A stretch of 64,000 nucleotides of DNA, taken from the NCBI RefSeq assembly GCF_003751225.1, contig NZ_RJKE01000001.1, forward strand, positions 7,130,001-7,194,000, written 5' to 3'. Numbering within the stretch: the first letter of the stretch is position 1; every line of letters begins with the position of its first letter. The stretch comes from Actinocorallia herbida (GTDB lineage Bacteria; Actinomycetota; Actinomycetes; Streptosporangiales; Streptosporangiaceae). Under the pieces are notes generated by a model. It did not search any database and had not been told where the DNA came from. It saw only the letters and a list, made by a program, of their open reading frames with translations. A program made the position numbers and the translations under genes. Shown piece after piece: positions 44,262 through 52,094 of this stretch.

Positions 44262-45092
44262 TCACGGTTCCTTATCGCCGCAGGCCAGGAGGATTTCCGA
44301 CGTCCAGGAGCAGTCCGGACGGACGGCAAGGTAGGTCGTGAGCGCCAGGGGCGGCTCCATCGGGAGGACCGCGACGCGGGGCCGGTGGAGGCGTTCGGCG
44401 TGGGCGGCGTAGACCACGGTCCACAAAGGCTCGCCCGCGCCGATGAGCGCGAGGGCGTCGTCCAGGGAGGCGGGCTCGGCGACGACGCGCTGGCCCGGGC
44501 TCGCCGTCTCCATCAGATCGGCGAGCGGCCGGTTGCGGCGCCGGTCGGCCAGCCGCAGCGGCAGCGCGGCAAGGTCCGCCAGCCGGACGGCGCCCGCCTC
44601 GGCGAGCCGGTGCCCGGCGGGCAGCGCGGCCAGCAGTGGCTCCTCCCAGACCGGGTGGAGGTCGAGGCCGGGGTGGTCGGCGACGCCGCGCACGAACGCG
44701 GCGTCCAGCGCGCCGGCGGCGACCCGGTCGAGCCGCCGCGGCCCGCCGTCCAGGTCGACCCGGACGCCGGGCAGCCGGTCCAGGACGCGGTCGAGATGCC
44801 GACCGAGACCGGCGCTCGTCCCGAGCCTGAGCCTGCGGACCGGGGCCACCGACGCACGGGCCCGCTCGACCGCCGCGAGCACGGCGCGCGCCTCGGCGAG
44901 GAACCGGACGCCCTCCGGCGTCGGGCGCACCCGGCGCGAGGTCCGGTCGAACAGCGGCACACCGAGTTCCCGCTCCAGCCGCCGCACCTGCTGGCTGACC
45001 GCGGGCTGCGCCACGTGCAGCCGTGCCGCGGCCCTGCCGAAGTGCAGCTCTTCGGCCACCGCCACGAAGCAGCGCAGTTCCCTCAGTTCCAC
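44262..45092 (-). CDS. LysR-family transcriptional regulator
   Basis: 276 residues from a GTG (VELRELRCFVAVAEELHFG); a GTG at 45119 would add nine residues. Winged HTH: RAAARLHVAQPAVSQQVRRL near residues 20-40, LFDRTSRRVRPTPEG. Effector domain with RLRLGTSAGLG. Upstream of the tautomerase gene. Effector unknown; the family includes regulators of aromatic catabolism. Confidence 0.88.
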   Translation of the reverse strand: MELRELRCFVAVAEELHFGRAAARLHVAQPAVSQQVRRLERELGVPLFDRTSRRVRPTPEGVRFLAEARAVLAAVERARASVAPVRRLRLGTSAGLGRHLDRVLDRLPGVRVDLDGGPRRLDRVAAGALDAAFVRGVADHPGLDLHPVWEEPLLAALPAGHRLAEAGAVRLADLAALPLRLADRRRNRPLADLMETASPGQRVVAEPASLDDALALIGAGEPLWTVVYAAHAERLHRPRVAVLPMEPPLALTTYLAVRPDCSWTSEILLACGDKEP

Positions 45093-45142
45093 CCGCCCAT
45101 TCAACCCGCGCGCGGGCACGGTCGCGACCGGCGGACGGGCCG

Positions 45143-46654
45143 TCAGGGCGTGGGGAGGCCGGTCATGTAGGGCGAGTAGGTGCAGCTCACGGAGACGTAG
45201 TCGCCGTTCTCACTGGTGCCGTCCTGGACCACTTCGCCGTCGACCGTGATGCGGCAGCGGAGCTTGCTGGTGACGGGGCCCGCGCTGACCGACACGGTCA
45301 GGAAGGTGAAGCGGTCGGCCGTGAACTTCTTGGTCCAGGGGAGCTTGACCGTCCCAGAGGAGGAGCCGCCGGTCGGGGACATGTACATGACGCGCGCGTT
45401 CGACGCGTGGCCGGTCAGCGTGTAGACGATCTCTCGCTTGTCCGGGGTCTTCGGCGGTTCCGGCGTGACCGGCCGGACCGGCGAGGACGCCGTCACCGGG
45501 GACACGCTCCGGCCCGCGGACGGGTCGCCGCCCGGCAGGCCGTTGACCGCGAAGAGGACGGCCAGGCCGGTCACGGTGAGCGTGAGGAGCACCGCCCCGA
45601 CCGTCAGCGCGGTGGACGGCTCCCAGCCGCGCGCGGGCGGCTGCGGCGGCATGGTCGGTGCGGGGAACTGGGGCGGCGGCGGTGTGCTCGCCCCGGCCGA
45701 CGGCGGCGGAGCCGGACTCGGGAAGGCGCCCCCGGTCGGCGCGCCCTCGCGCGGCAGCTCCCGAAGGTAGGACGCGACGGCGGCGGCACTGGGCGGACGC
45801 TGGTCCACCGACTTGGCCAGCAGCGCGAGAACGAGGTCCTCGAGTCCTTCCGGCACCTCCGGCCGGCGCGACCTGACGCGCGGGGGCGGCTCGTTCAGAT
45901 GCGCGTAGAGCAGTCCGGGCAGGCCGGTCTCCGACGCGAAGGGCGGGCGCCCGGTGAGGAGCTCGTGCAGGACGCCGCCGAGCGCGTAGAGGTCGGAACG
46001 GAAGTCCGCGGGGTCTCCCCGGAACTGCTCGGGGGCCATGTAGAGCGGGGTGCCGAGCGAGCCGCCGTCCCGGGTGAGCCTGGTGGCCTCGACGGTGAGG
46101 CCGGCGATGCCGAAATCGAGCAGCTTGAGGCGTCCGTCCTTCAGCACGAACAGGTTCGCGGGCTTGATGTCGCGGTGCACGATGCCCTGCGCGTGCGCGG
46201 TGGCGAGGGCGTCGGCGAGCTGAAGGGCGAGTTCGACGGCGCGGGGCACCGGCATCCCGTCGGGGTACCTCCCCAGGACGGTGCGCAGGTCCTCGCCTTC
46301 GAGGAGCTCCATCACCAGGTAGGTGAGGCCGTCCTCGTCCTGCCCGATGTCGAAGACGACGGTGATGCCGGGATGCTGGAGCGCCGCCGTGGCCTCCGCC
46401 TCCCGTTCGAACCGGGCGAGGCCGCCCTCGGCGACGGCGATCTCCGTGGGCAGCACCTTCACCGCGACCGCGCGGCGCAGCCGCTGGTCGATGGCGCGCC
46501 ACACCTGGCCCATCCCGCCGCGCCCGATCAGGGACTCCAGCCGGTACCTGCCGCCGAGTTCCCGGCCGACGCTCGGACCCGAGCCGTCCTCCACCCCGCC
46601 CCCCTTGATCACCGACGAGCCACTCATGGTGCCACGAAAGACGTCATTGTCCAT
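45143..46654 (-). CDS. PknB-type Ser/Thr kinase with MmpS-like extracellular domain
   Basis: 503 residues; the ATG at 46654 has GGAG 4-5 bases upstream (46627 is an alternative). Kinase ~35-290: GRGGMGQVWRA, VAVKVLP, GIVHRDIKPANLFV, LLDFGIAG, LYMAPEQF. Pro-rich linker, one membrane helix (LTVGAVLLTLTVTGLAVLFAV, ~365-385), then an outside domain: YTLTGHASNARVMYMSP, VKLPWTKKF, CRITVDGEVVQD, like mycobacterial MmpS proteins. Likely an envelope sensor kinase. Confidence 0.92.
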   Translation of the reverse strand: MDNDVFRGTMSGSSVIKGGGVEDGSGPSVGRELGGRYRLESLIGRGGMGQVWRAIDQRLRRAVAVKVLPTEIAVAEGGLARFEREAEATAALQHPGITVVFDIGQDEDGLTYLVMELLEGEDLRTVLGRYPDGMPVPRAVELALQLADALATAHAQGIVHRDIKPANLFVLKDGRLKLLDFGIAGLTVEATRLTRDGGSLGTPLYMAPEQFRGDPADFRSDLYALGGVLHELLTGRPPFASETGLPGLLYAHLNEPPPRVRSRRPEVPEGLEDLVLALLAKSVDQRPPSAAAVASYLRELPREGAPTGGAFPSPAPPPSAGASTPPPPQFPAPTMPPQPPARGWEPSTALTVGAVLLTLTVTGLAVLFAVNGLPGGDPSAGRSVSPVTASSPVRPVTPEPPKTPDKREIVYTLTGHASNARVMYMSPTGGSSSGTVKLPWTKKFTADRFTFLTVSVSAGPVTSKLRCRITVDGEVVQDGTSENGDYVSVSCTYSPYMTGLPTP

Positions 46655-46789
46655 ATGCTCCGGCAAAGAGGGTCTGCGACCCCGTCGTCCCCCCGGCCGA
46701 CACGGTCGACGGCGTGGAGCGGCGGACCGGGATTTCGGACACCGGGACCCGACCTGAAGCGGATTTCGACGCGTCGCCGGGGAGCGCGA

Positions 46790-47203
46790 TCAGGCCCCGG
46801 GGCGGGTCACCATGAGGACGGCGACGGCGGCCCAGAGGAGGTTGAAGATCCCCGTGGTCATGTGCAGCCGGGCGGCCGTCCCGGGGGCGTCGGACGGGAC
46901 GTCCAGAAGATGTCGCTGAGCGGGCAGGACGGCGAAGGCCAGGACTCCCGCCGCGAGGGCGGTGAGGACGATCGAGACCAGGAGCCACGGGGCGGTGAGG
47001 ACGTCGAGGGCGAGCGCGGTGGCGAAGCCGAAGACGGGGATGGCGAGACCGACCAGGGAGTAGCCCCGGCAGATGCGGTGAAGGAGGGCCGTGGTGGGCG
47101 CCTGATCCCGGGCCTGGCGAGGAAAGAGGGACGAGGCGACCGCCATGGGGCCGATCGCCAGGAGCGCGGCGAGGACATGGAGGGTGAGCAGGAGTTCCGT
47201 CAT
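46790..47203 (-). CDS. DUF2269-type integral membrane protein
   Basis: 137 residues, four hydrophobic helices: LLLTLHVLAALLAIGPMAVA, SLVGLAIPVFGFATALALDV, LLVSIVLTALAAGVLAFAVL and FNLLWAAVAVLMV. Conserved His in the first helix (LHVLAA) is typical of the family. Divergent from the padR gene; shares its operator region. Confidence 0.8.
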   Translation of the reverse strand: MTELLLTLHVLAALLAIGPMAVASSLFPRQARDQAPTTALLHRICRGYSLVGLAIPVFGFATALALDVLTAPWLLVSIVLTALAAGVLAFAVLPAQRHLLDVPSDAPGTAARLHMTTGIFNLLWAAVAVLMVTRPGA

Positions 47204-47233
47204 GGGTCGGGCTCCGGGGCGTGCGTCGATGGA

Positions 47234-47244
47234 TTGGCTGCCAA
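47234..47244. promoter_or_regulatory. secondary PadR-like half operator
   Basis: TTGGC-T-GCCAA palindrome, within GGATTGGCTGCCAACC, sharing the GGC-T-GCC core with the main operator 40 bp downstream; placed beside the DUF2269 start. Confidence 0.4.
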
Positions 47245-47270
47245 CCTGTCTACCACGCCCGGACGGTCTT

Positions 47271-47287
47271 GGGTAGGCTGCCTACCC
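47271..47287. promoter_or_regulatory. PadR operator abutting the padR start codon
   Basis: Perfect 17-bp palindrome GGGTAGGC-T-GCCTACCC whose last base touches the ATG at 47288. Position is ideal for autorepression. Confidence 0.65.
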
Positions 47288-47617
47288 ATGAAGGCGGATT
47301 CCGTGCGGGGGCACCTCGACGCCCTGCTGCTCGCGGCGCTGGAGGCGGGCCCCGCCCACGGGTACGCGATCATCACCGCGGTCGAGGAGCGCAGCGCCGG
47401 GGCGCTGGAACTGCGCAAGGGGACCGTGTACCCGGCGCTGAACCGGCTGGAGCGGCTGGGGCTGCTGCGCAGCGCCTGGGAGGCGTCCGGGGAGCGCAGA
47501 CGGCGGCGGTACGAGCTGACCGACGCGGGCCGCCGCACGCTCGCCGAGGAGCGCACCTCCTGGCGCGCGTTCACGACCGCGATCGACGCGGTGCTCAACC
47601 CGTCGCCGGCGCCATGA
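47288..47617 (+). CDS. PadR-family transcriptional regulator
   Basis: 109 residues, MKADSVRGHLDALLLAALEA. Classic PadR winged helix: GPAHGYAIITAVEERS, LRKGTVYPALNRLERLGLLR, RRRRYELTDAGRRTLAEE. The stop overlaps the start of the next gene (ATGA). No ribosome site fits because the operator abuts the ATG, so the message is probably leaderless. Regulates itself and probably the divergent DUF2269 gene. Confidence 0.93.
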   Translation: MKADSVRGHLDALLLAALEAGPAHGYAIITAVEERSAGALELRKGTVYPALNRLERLGLLRSAWEASGERRRRRYELTDAGRRTLAEERTSWRAFTTAIDAVLNPSPAP

Positions 47618-48270
47618 CCCGGGCGAATCGCCCGTCGGCCGTTCCCCCGGAGGCCGACGCGGTCGGCGCCTACCTGGCCGACCTCTCCGCCGCGCTCCGC
47701 GGCCCCCGGACCGCCCGGGAGAGGCTGGTCGAGGAGATGCGCGGCGACCTGGCCGAGACCGTCGCGGTTCACGTCGGCGAAGGGATGCCCGCCGAGGAGG
47801 CGGGCGCCGAGGCCGTCCGGGAGTTCGGGCCCGTGACGGAGATCGCGGCGGCCTGCCAAGAAGAGCTGACCGTCGCCCAGGCAAGGCACACCGCGAAGGC
47901 CGTCGCCTTGGCCGTCCCCGTGCTGCTGGCCTGCTGGTCGCCGCTCTGGCCGACCGGGCACGCCGTCGAACTGCTCGCCGTGCCTTCGGCCGCCACCGCG
48001 GGCTGCGCGGCCGTGCTCGCGTTCCTCGTGCTCGCCACCACGGGCCCATCGTCGCCCCGCCTGCCTTCCGCGGCGCTCCTTCCGCGCGCCATGGCCTGGG
48101 CGGGGACGGCGGCGGCCGCCGCGATCGCGCTCGGCACGGCGGCCCTGTGCGTCTCCGCCGCGAACGGCCCCCCGCTCGCCCTCGCCGTCGGTGCGGCCCT
48201 TCTCGGCCACGGCAAGGTCGCCGCCTCCGCCCGCCGCTGCCGCGACTGCGCTCGCCTCGCGCCCGCCTGA
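47614..48270 (+). CDS. permease-prefix-domain membrane protein coupled to padR
   Basis: 218 residues. N-terminal helical domain typical of PadR-linked proteins (ADAVGAYLADLSAALRGPRT, RERLVEEMRGDLAETVA, FGPVTEIAAACQEEL) then four or five membrane helices (VALAVPVLLACWSPLW; AGCAAVLAFLVLATT; AMAWAGTAAAAAIALGTAAL). Function unknown; the partner of PadR in many actinobacteria. Confidence 0.82.
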   Translation: MTRANRPSAVPPEADAVGAYLADLSAALRGPRTARERLVEEMRGDLAETVAVHVGEGMPAEEAGAEAVREFGPVTEIAAACQEELTVAQARHTAKAVALAVPVLLACWSPLWPTGHAVELLAVPSAATAGCAAVLAFLVLATTGPSSPRLPSAALLPRAMAWAGTAAAAAIALGTAALCVSAANGPPLALAVGAALLGHGKVAASARRCRDCARLAPA

Positions 48271-48318
48271 GGCTTCGCGCTCTCGACGGATCGCCCGTGG
48301 AGGGACGAAGGTGGGGGA

Positions 48319-49206
48319 ATGGAAGATCTTTCTTGTGACGTGCTGGTCGTCGGCGGGGCCGGGGTGGACACCATCGTGCGGGTCGAGCGGTTCCCGGCGG
48401 AGGCGGTCGACTCGGTGATGGCGCCGGGGATCGCGGACCACGCGGGGCACACCGGGGCGGGGGTGGCGCTCGGGTGCGCGGCGCTGGGGCTCGGCGCGCG
48501 GCTCGTCGAGTTCCTGGGGGACGATCCGCAGGGGGATCTCGTGCGGCGGCGGCTCGCGCGGGGCGGGGTCGTGCTGAGCGCGCTGCCCGCCTCCCGGACG
48601 CGGCGGGCCGTCAACTTCGTGGATTCGGCGGGGAGGCGGATGTCCTTCTATGACGGGGAGGACACACCGGAGATGCGGGTCTCGAAGGAGGTGATGGGCG
48701 GCCTCCTCCGGGGAGCCCGTCACGTCCACGTGTCCATCATGGACTTCGCGCGGCACGTCTATCCGCTGCTGGAAGGCGTCTCCACGTCCACCGATCTGCA
48801 CGCCTGGGACGGGGAGGCCGCCTATCAGGAGGACTTCGCGTACTCGTCCGACCTGGTCTTCCTGAGCGCGGCGTCCTTGGGGCGGCGTACGCCGGACGTC
48901 ATGCGCAGGGTCCTTGACCGCGGCCGGGCGCACACCGTCATCGCGACCGACGGCGCCGCCGGAGGCATGTACCTCACCCGGGAGGCCCCCGAAGTCCGCC
49001 CCTACGCCCCCGCCACGGGCGCCCCGGCCGTCGATTCCAACGGCGCGGGCGACGCCTTCGTCTCCGGCTTCCTCTACGCCCGCCTCAACGCCCTTCCCCT
49101 GGAGACCGCCCTCCGCTACGGCGCCGTCGCAGGCCACCACGCCTGCACCTCGCAGGGCACCCATGCAGACCCGATCACGCTCGCCACCTTGCGGGACCGG
49201 CTCTGA
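48319..49206 (+). CDS. PfkB-family carbohydrate kinase
   Basis: 295 residues. Substrate-side GG motif near the start (VLVVGGAGVDTIVRVERFP; GHTGAGVALGCAALGL) and the catalytic anion-hole motif SNGAGDAFVSGFL near residue 240, where Asp is the base. Phosphorylates a sugar or nucleoside using ATP; sequence alone does not tell which. Stands alone. Confidence 0.9.
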   Translation: MEDLSCDVLVVGGAGVDTIVRVERFPAEAVDSVMAPGIADHAGHTGAGVALGCAALGLGARLVEFLGDDPQGDLVRRRLARGGVVLSALPASRTRRAVNFVDSAGRRMSFYDGEDTPEMRVSKEVMGGLLRGARHVHVSIMDFARHVYPLLEGVSTSTDLHAWDGEAAYQEDFAYSSDLVFLSAASLGRRTPDVMRRVLDRGRAHTVIATDGAAGGMYLTREAPEVRPYAPATGAPAVDSNGAGDAFVSGFLYARLNALPLETALRYGAVAGHHACTSQGTHADPITLATLRDRL

Positions 49207-49270
49207 CGACCCGGGGAGGGACCGGGAGGAAGCAGGACGGTTCGATCATGGGGCGGGCTGGATTATATTT

Positions 49271-49287
49271 TTCTACGTTCCGTAGAA
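49271..49287. promoter_or_regulatory. BlaI-type box upstream of DUF3105 gene
   Basis: Palindrome TTCTA-N7-TAGAA (extended to TTTCTACG / CGTAGAAA) 48 bases before the DUF3105 start. The same TTCTA-N7-TAGAA spacing occurs in the blaI/DUF305 divergent region. Confidence 0.6.
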
Positions 49288-49335
49288 ATACGTGTCGCCG
49301 GTCCCCCGAGCGCGGCGTTCCCCCGGAGGAGTCCC

Positions 49336-49986
49336 ATGTCCCCCAGTCAGAAGTCGGCGCGCGAGACGCGGCAGCGGGTCGCCGAGATGCGCGCGCGGGA
49401 GCAGGCGCGCGAGCGGCGCAAGAAGATCCTGGGGATCTCCGCCGCCGCGGTGGCGGGGGTCGGCGTGGTCGCGGGCCTGGTGTTCATGGTCGCCCAGCAG
49501 GAGTCCGCGCCCCCGACGAAGGCCGCGCCCGTGACGTCCAGCGTGCGCGCGGACGGGGTGACGATCTACGAGGGCCTGACGGCGGACCACGTCACCAAGG
49601 ACATGCAGTACGGGCAGACCCCGCCGGTCGGCGGCGATCACGACGCCGTCTGGCAGAACTGCGGGATCTACCCGGGCCCGCTCCGCGACGAGAACGCCGT
49701 CCACGCCCTGGAGCACGGGGCCGTCTGGATCACCTACGCGGAGAGCCTCGCCGAAGACCAGGTGACGCGGCTGCGCGACCTCGTCCGGGGCAAGCCGTAC
49801 CTCCTGCTCAGCCCGCACGAGGGCGTCACCGACGGGATTTTCGCCAGCGCGTGGGGCGCCCAGCTGAAGGTCACCGACCCGGCCGACGCCAAGCTCACCG
49901 CGTTCATCACCGAGTTCGCGCAGTCGCAGAACGCCCCCGAGCCCGGCGCGCCGTGCACCAACGGCACCGGCACGCCCGAGGCCTGA
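49336..49986 (+). CDS. DUF3105 membrane-anchored protein
   Basis: 216 residues. Basic cytoplasmic start (RETRQRVAEMRAREQARERR), one membrane helix (ILGISAAAVAGVGVVAGLVF, ~31-50), then the DUF3105 domain with its conserved stretch PPVGGDHDAVWQNCGIY and HALEHGAVWITY, whose His and Cys may bind metal. Convergent with the M56 gene; probably controlled by the neighbouring BlaI repressor through the box at 49271. Confidence 0.88.
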   Translation: MSPSQKSARETRQRVAEMRAREQARERRKKILGISAAAVAGVGVVAGLVFMVAQQESAPPTKAAPVTSSVRADGVTIYEGLTADHVTKDMQYGQTPPVGGDHDAVWQNCGIYPGPLRDENAVHALEHGAVWITYAESLAEDQVTRLRDLVRGKPYLLLSPHEGVTDGIFASAWGAQLKVTDPADAKLTAFITEFAQSQNAPEPGAPCTNGTGTPEA

Positions 49987-50916
49987 TCACAGCAGGCAGC
50001 CGCCCAGCACCGCGGGCGTCGCCGCCCACAGCGCCGCGGAACCGGCGTACACCGCGGCCCGCTGCCAGCCCGGCATGGGGGCCGCGGGCGCGGTGAGGCG
50101 GCGCACCCGAGCGACGACCGAGCGTTCCGCCGCGCCCAGCGCGGGCGCGGGGACCGACGCGGCCTCCGCGCGCCCCGCGGCGAGCCGGACCAGCGCCGAC
50201 GCGACGGTCCGGCCGCCGTGCCTGGCCCGCGCGTGGTCGTCGGCGAGCATCTCCACCAGCCGCGCGGCGCTGTCGTGCGCGCTGCGGAAGGCGGTGAACC
50301 GCGGCAGCGCGGCGGCGAGCGCGTGGAACGGCAGGAGCAGCAGGTGGTGACGGCCCCTGGCGTGCGCGCGCTCGTGGTCGAGGACCGCGGCGAGTTCGGC
50401 GGGTTCCAGCAGCGCGAGGAGCCCCGAGGTGACGACGACGCGCGGCCGGAAACCGGGAAGGCAGTAGGCCGCGGGGACCGCGTGCTCGACGACGAGCGCC
50501 CCGTCGCGTCGGGCGACGGCGACGAGGTCGACGCGGTGCCGGTGCCTGCGCCGGGCCCGGACCTGTCGCGCGAACGCGTGCCCGAAGACCGCGGTGATCC
50601 CGCCGACCACGGCGGCCGCCCATGCCAGGGCGACGATCTCGGCCGCGCCCATGCCGCGCAGCGGGTCGCCTTCGAGGGTCTGCGCCGCGAAGACCCGCAG
50701 GCTGCAGTGCAGCGTCGCGGCGAGCGGCGCGACCGCGACGGCGAGCAGCCCGCCGACGACGCTGAGGGCCGCCGCGCCGGTGACCGCCTGCCAGAGGGCG
50801 AGGGCGGCGCGCGGGGCCCGGTCGCTCCAGGCGGCGCGGGCGAGCAGGGCGGGCAGCGGCCCGAGGAGGACGGCGCCGAGCGCGAGCAGCCCTGCGGCGA
50901 CGCAGACCCCGGCCAC
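49987..50916 (-). CDS. M56-family (BlaR1-like) membrane metallopeptidase
   Basis: 309 residues from a GTG with GAAGGG 8 bases upstream, two bases after the blaI stop. Membrane helices at both ends (GVCVAAGLLALGAVLLGPL; AAVYAGSAALWAATPAV) and the zinc site LDHERAHARG near residue 180. Family members sense a signal and cleave the BlaI-type repressor. It lacks the BlaR1 penicillin-binding sensor domain, so the stimulus is different or unknown. Confidence 0.88.
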   Translation of the reverse strand: MAGVCVAAGLLALGAVLLGPLPALLARAAWSDRAPRAALALWQAVTGAAALSVVGGLLAVAVAPLAATLHCSLRVFAAQTLEGDPLRGMGAAEIVALAWAAAVVGGITAVFGHAFARQVRARRRHRHRVDLVAVARRDGALVVEHAVPAAYCLPGFRPRVVVTSGLLALLEPAELAAVLDHERAHARGRHHLLLLPFHALAAALPRFTAFRSAHDSAARLVEMLADDHARARHGGRTVASALVRLAAGRAEAASVPAPALGAAERSVVARVRRLTAPAAPMPGWQRAAVYAGSAALWAATPAVLGGCLL

Positions 50917-50918
50917 GG

Positions 50919-51281
50919 CTAGGACCCTTCCCCGTCGGGCGCGGCCGCCAGAATGCGGCGCAGGGCGGCGACGTCGTCGGGCGAGACGGTGCCGAGGAAG
51001 TGGCTGAGGGCCGACTCGCGGTCGTCGGCGGCGGCCAGCGCCTCGTTCATCGTCTCGGCGACGTGGGCCTCCTTGCTGTGCAGCGCGTGGTAACGGTGCG
51101 CGCGGCCCTCCCGCTCGCGGGTGACGAGGCCCTTGCGAACGAGGCGGTCGAGGATGGTCAGCACCGTGGTGACGGCCGGGTGCGACGGCAGGGACTCGGC
51201 GAGGTCCTTGGCGAGCACACCGGCCCCCGGCCGGGCCCACAGCTCGTTCATCACCGCTCGCTCCAGGTCTCCCAGGCGCAC
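50919..51281 (-). CDS. BlaI/MecI-family repressor
   Basis: 120 residues, MRLGDLERAVMNELWARPGA. Winged HTH of the penicillinase-repressor family: VTTVLTILDRLVRKGLVTRE near residues 38-57, then a helical dimerisation region (ETMNEALAAADDRESALSHF) where the protease usually cuts. No Cys, so it is not a CopY-type copper sensor. Co-transcribed with the M56 protease. Confidence 0.93.
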   Translation of the reverse strand: MRLGDLERAVMNELWARPGAGVLAKDLAESLPSHPAVTTVLTILDRLVRKGLVTREREGRAHRYHALHSKEAHVAETMNEALAAADDRESALSHFLGTVSPDDVAALRRILAAAPDGEGS

Positions 51282-51382
51282 GCCCGTCCCCCCTCTTCAG
51301 ACGTCCGGACGTCAGGGTAGCGCGGGGTCCGGACGGTTCCGCCGGGCCGCGGCGGACCCGGGTCGGGCGACCCCCGACGGTC

Positions 51383-51399
51383 TTCTATTGTCGGTAGAA
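51383..51399. promoter_or_regulatory. BlaI-type box in the blaI / DUF305 divergent promoter
   Basis: TTCTA-N7-TAGAA (CTTCTA / TAGAAG arms), 102 bases upstream of blaI and 42 upstream of the DUF305 gene. Identical architecture to the box before DUF3105. Confidence 0.65.
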
Positions 51400-51441
51400 G
51401 TTCGCGCCCCGCCCCCGTTCCGCCCCTCGGAAGGAAGCCCG

Positions 51442-52068
51442 ATGACCTCGCCGCGGCCCGCCGCACGGATTCCCCGCGTCCTGCTCGGCCTGGTCCTGCT
51501 CGTCGCCGCCGGGCTGCTCGGCGCGTTCGTCGCGGCGCCGGACCGGCCGGTGGAGACCTCGGCGGAGGCCGGGTTCAGCCGGGACATGACGATCCACCAC
51601 ACGCAGGCGGTGGAGATGGCGCTGATCATCCGCGACGGCACCGACGACCCGACGCTGCGGACGATCGCGCTGGACATGCTGCTCACCCAGCAGAACCAGA
51701 TCGGCAGGATGCAGGACTGGCTGATCCAGTGGGACCTGCCGCTGACCGGCGCGCGCCGCCCGATGGAGTGGATGGCCGGGCACCACGGCGGCGCCGCGGT
51801 CGCCGACGCCACGACCATGCCCGGCATGGCCTCCCAGGAGGATCTCGCGAAGCTGCGCGCGGCCAAGGGGCGCGACGCCGAGGTGCTGTTCCTCACCCTC
51901 ATGATCGCCCACCACGAGGGCGGGGTGGCGATGGCCGAGGCGGTCCTCCCGCTCGCCGACGACGAGCACGTCAGGTCGCTCGCGGCCAGCATCGTGCGCA
52001 GCCAGACCGCGGAGATCAAGGTGCTGACCGATCTCCTGGACGAGCGCGGCGGCTCCTCGCGGTCTTGA
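51442..52068 (+). CDS. DUF305 protein (periplasmic/secreted, membrane-anchored)
   Basis: 208 residues; GGAAGGAAG just upstream of the ATG. Signal anchor LLGLVLLVAAGLLGAFVAAP, then two DUF305 half-repeats: SRDMTIHHTQAVEMAL near residue 50 and LTLMIAHHEGGVAMAEAV near 153. The paired His-His and Met-rich motifs (MEWMAGHHGG; TTMPGM) fit metal, possibly copper, binding. Divergent from blaI. Confidence 0.92.
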   Translation: MTSPRPAARIPRVLLGLVLLVAAGLLGAFVAAPDRPVETSAEAGFSRDMTIHHTQAVEMALIIRDGTDDPTLRTIALDMLLTQQNQIGRMQDWLIQWDLPLTGARRPMEWMAGHHGGAAVADATTMPGMASQEDLAKLRAAKGRDAEVLFLTLMIAHHEGGVAMAEAVLPLADDEHVRSLAASIVRSQTAEIKVLTDLLDERGGSSRS

Positions 52069-52094
52069 TCACACGGTCCTGATCACGCCGCGCG

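Noticed and set aside
44262-45092. Second regulator of the P450 cluster
   Set aside because: It is 40 kb away and sits directly upstream of the tautomerase gene on the same strand.
50919-51281. CopY-type copper sensor
   Set aside because: The protein has no cysteine, so the CxCxxxxCxC copper site is absent.
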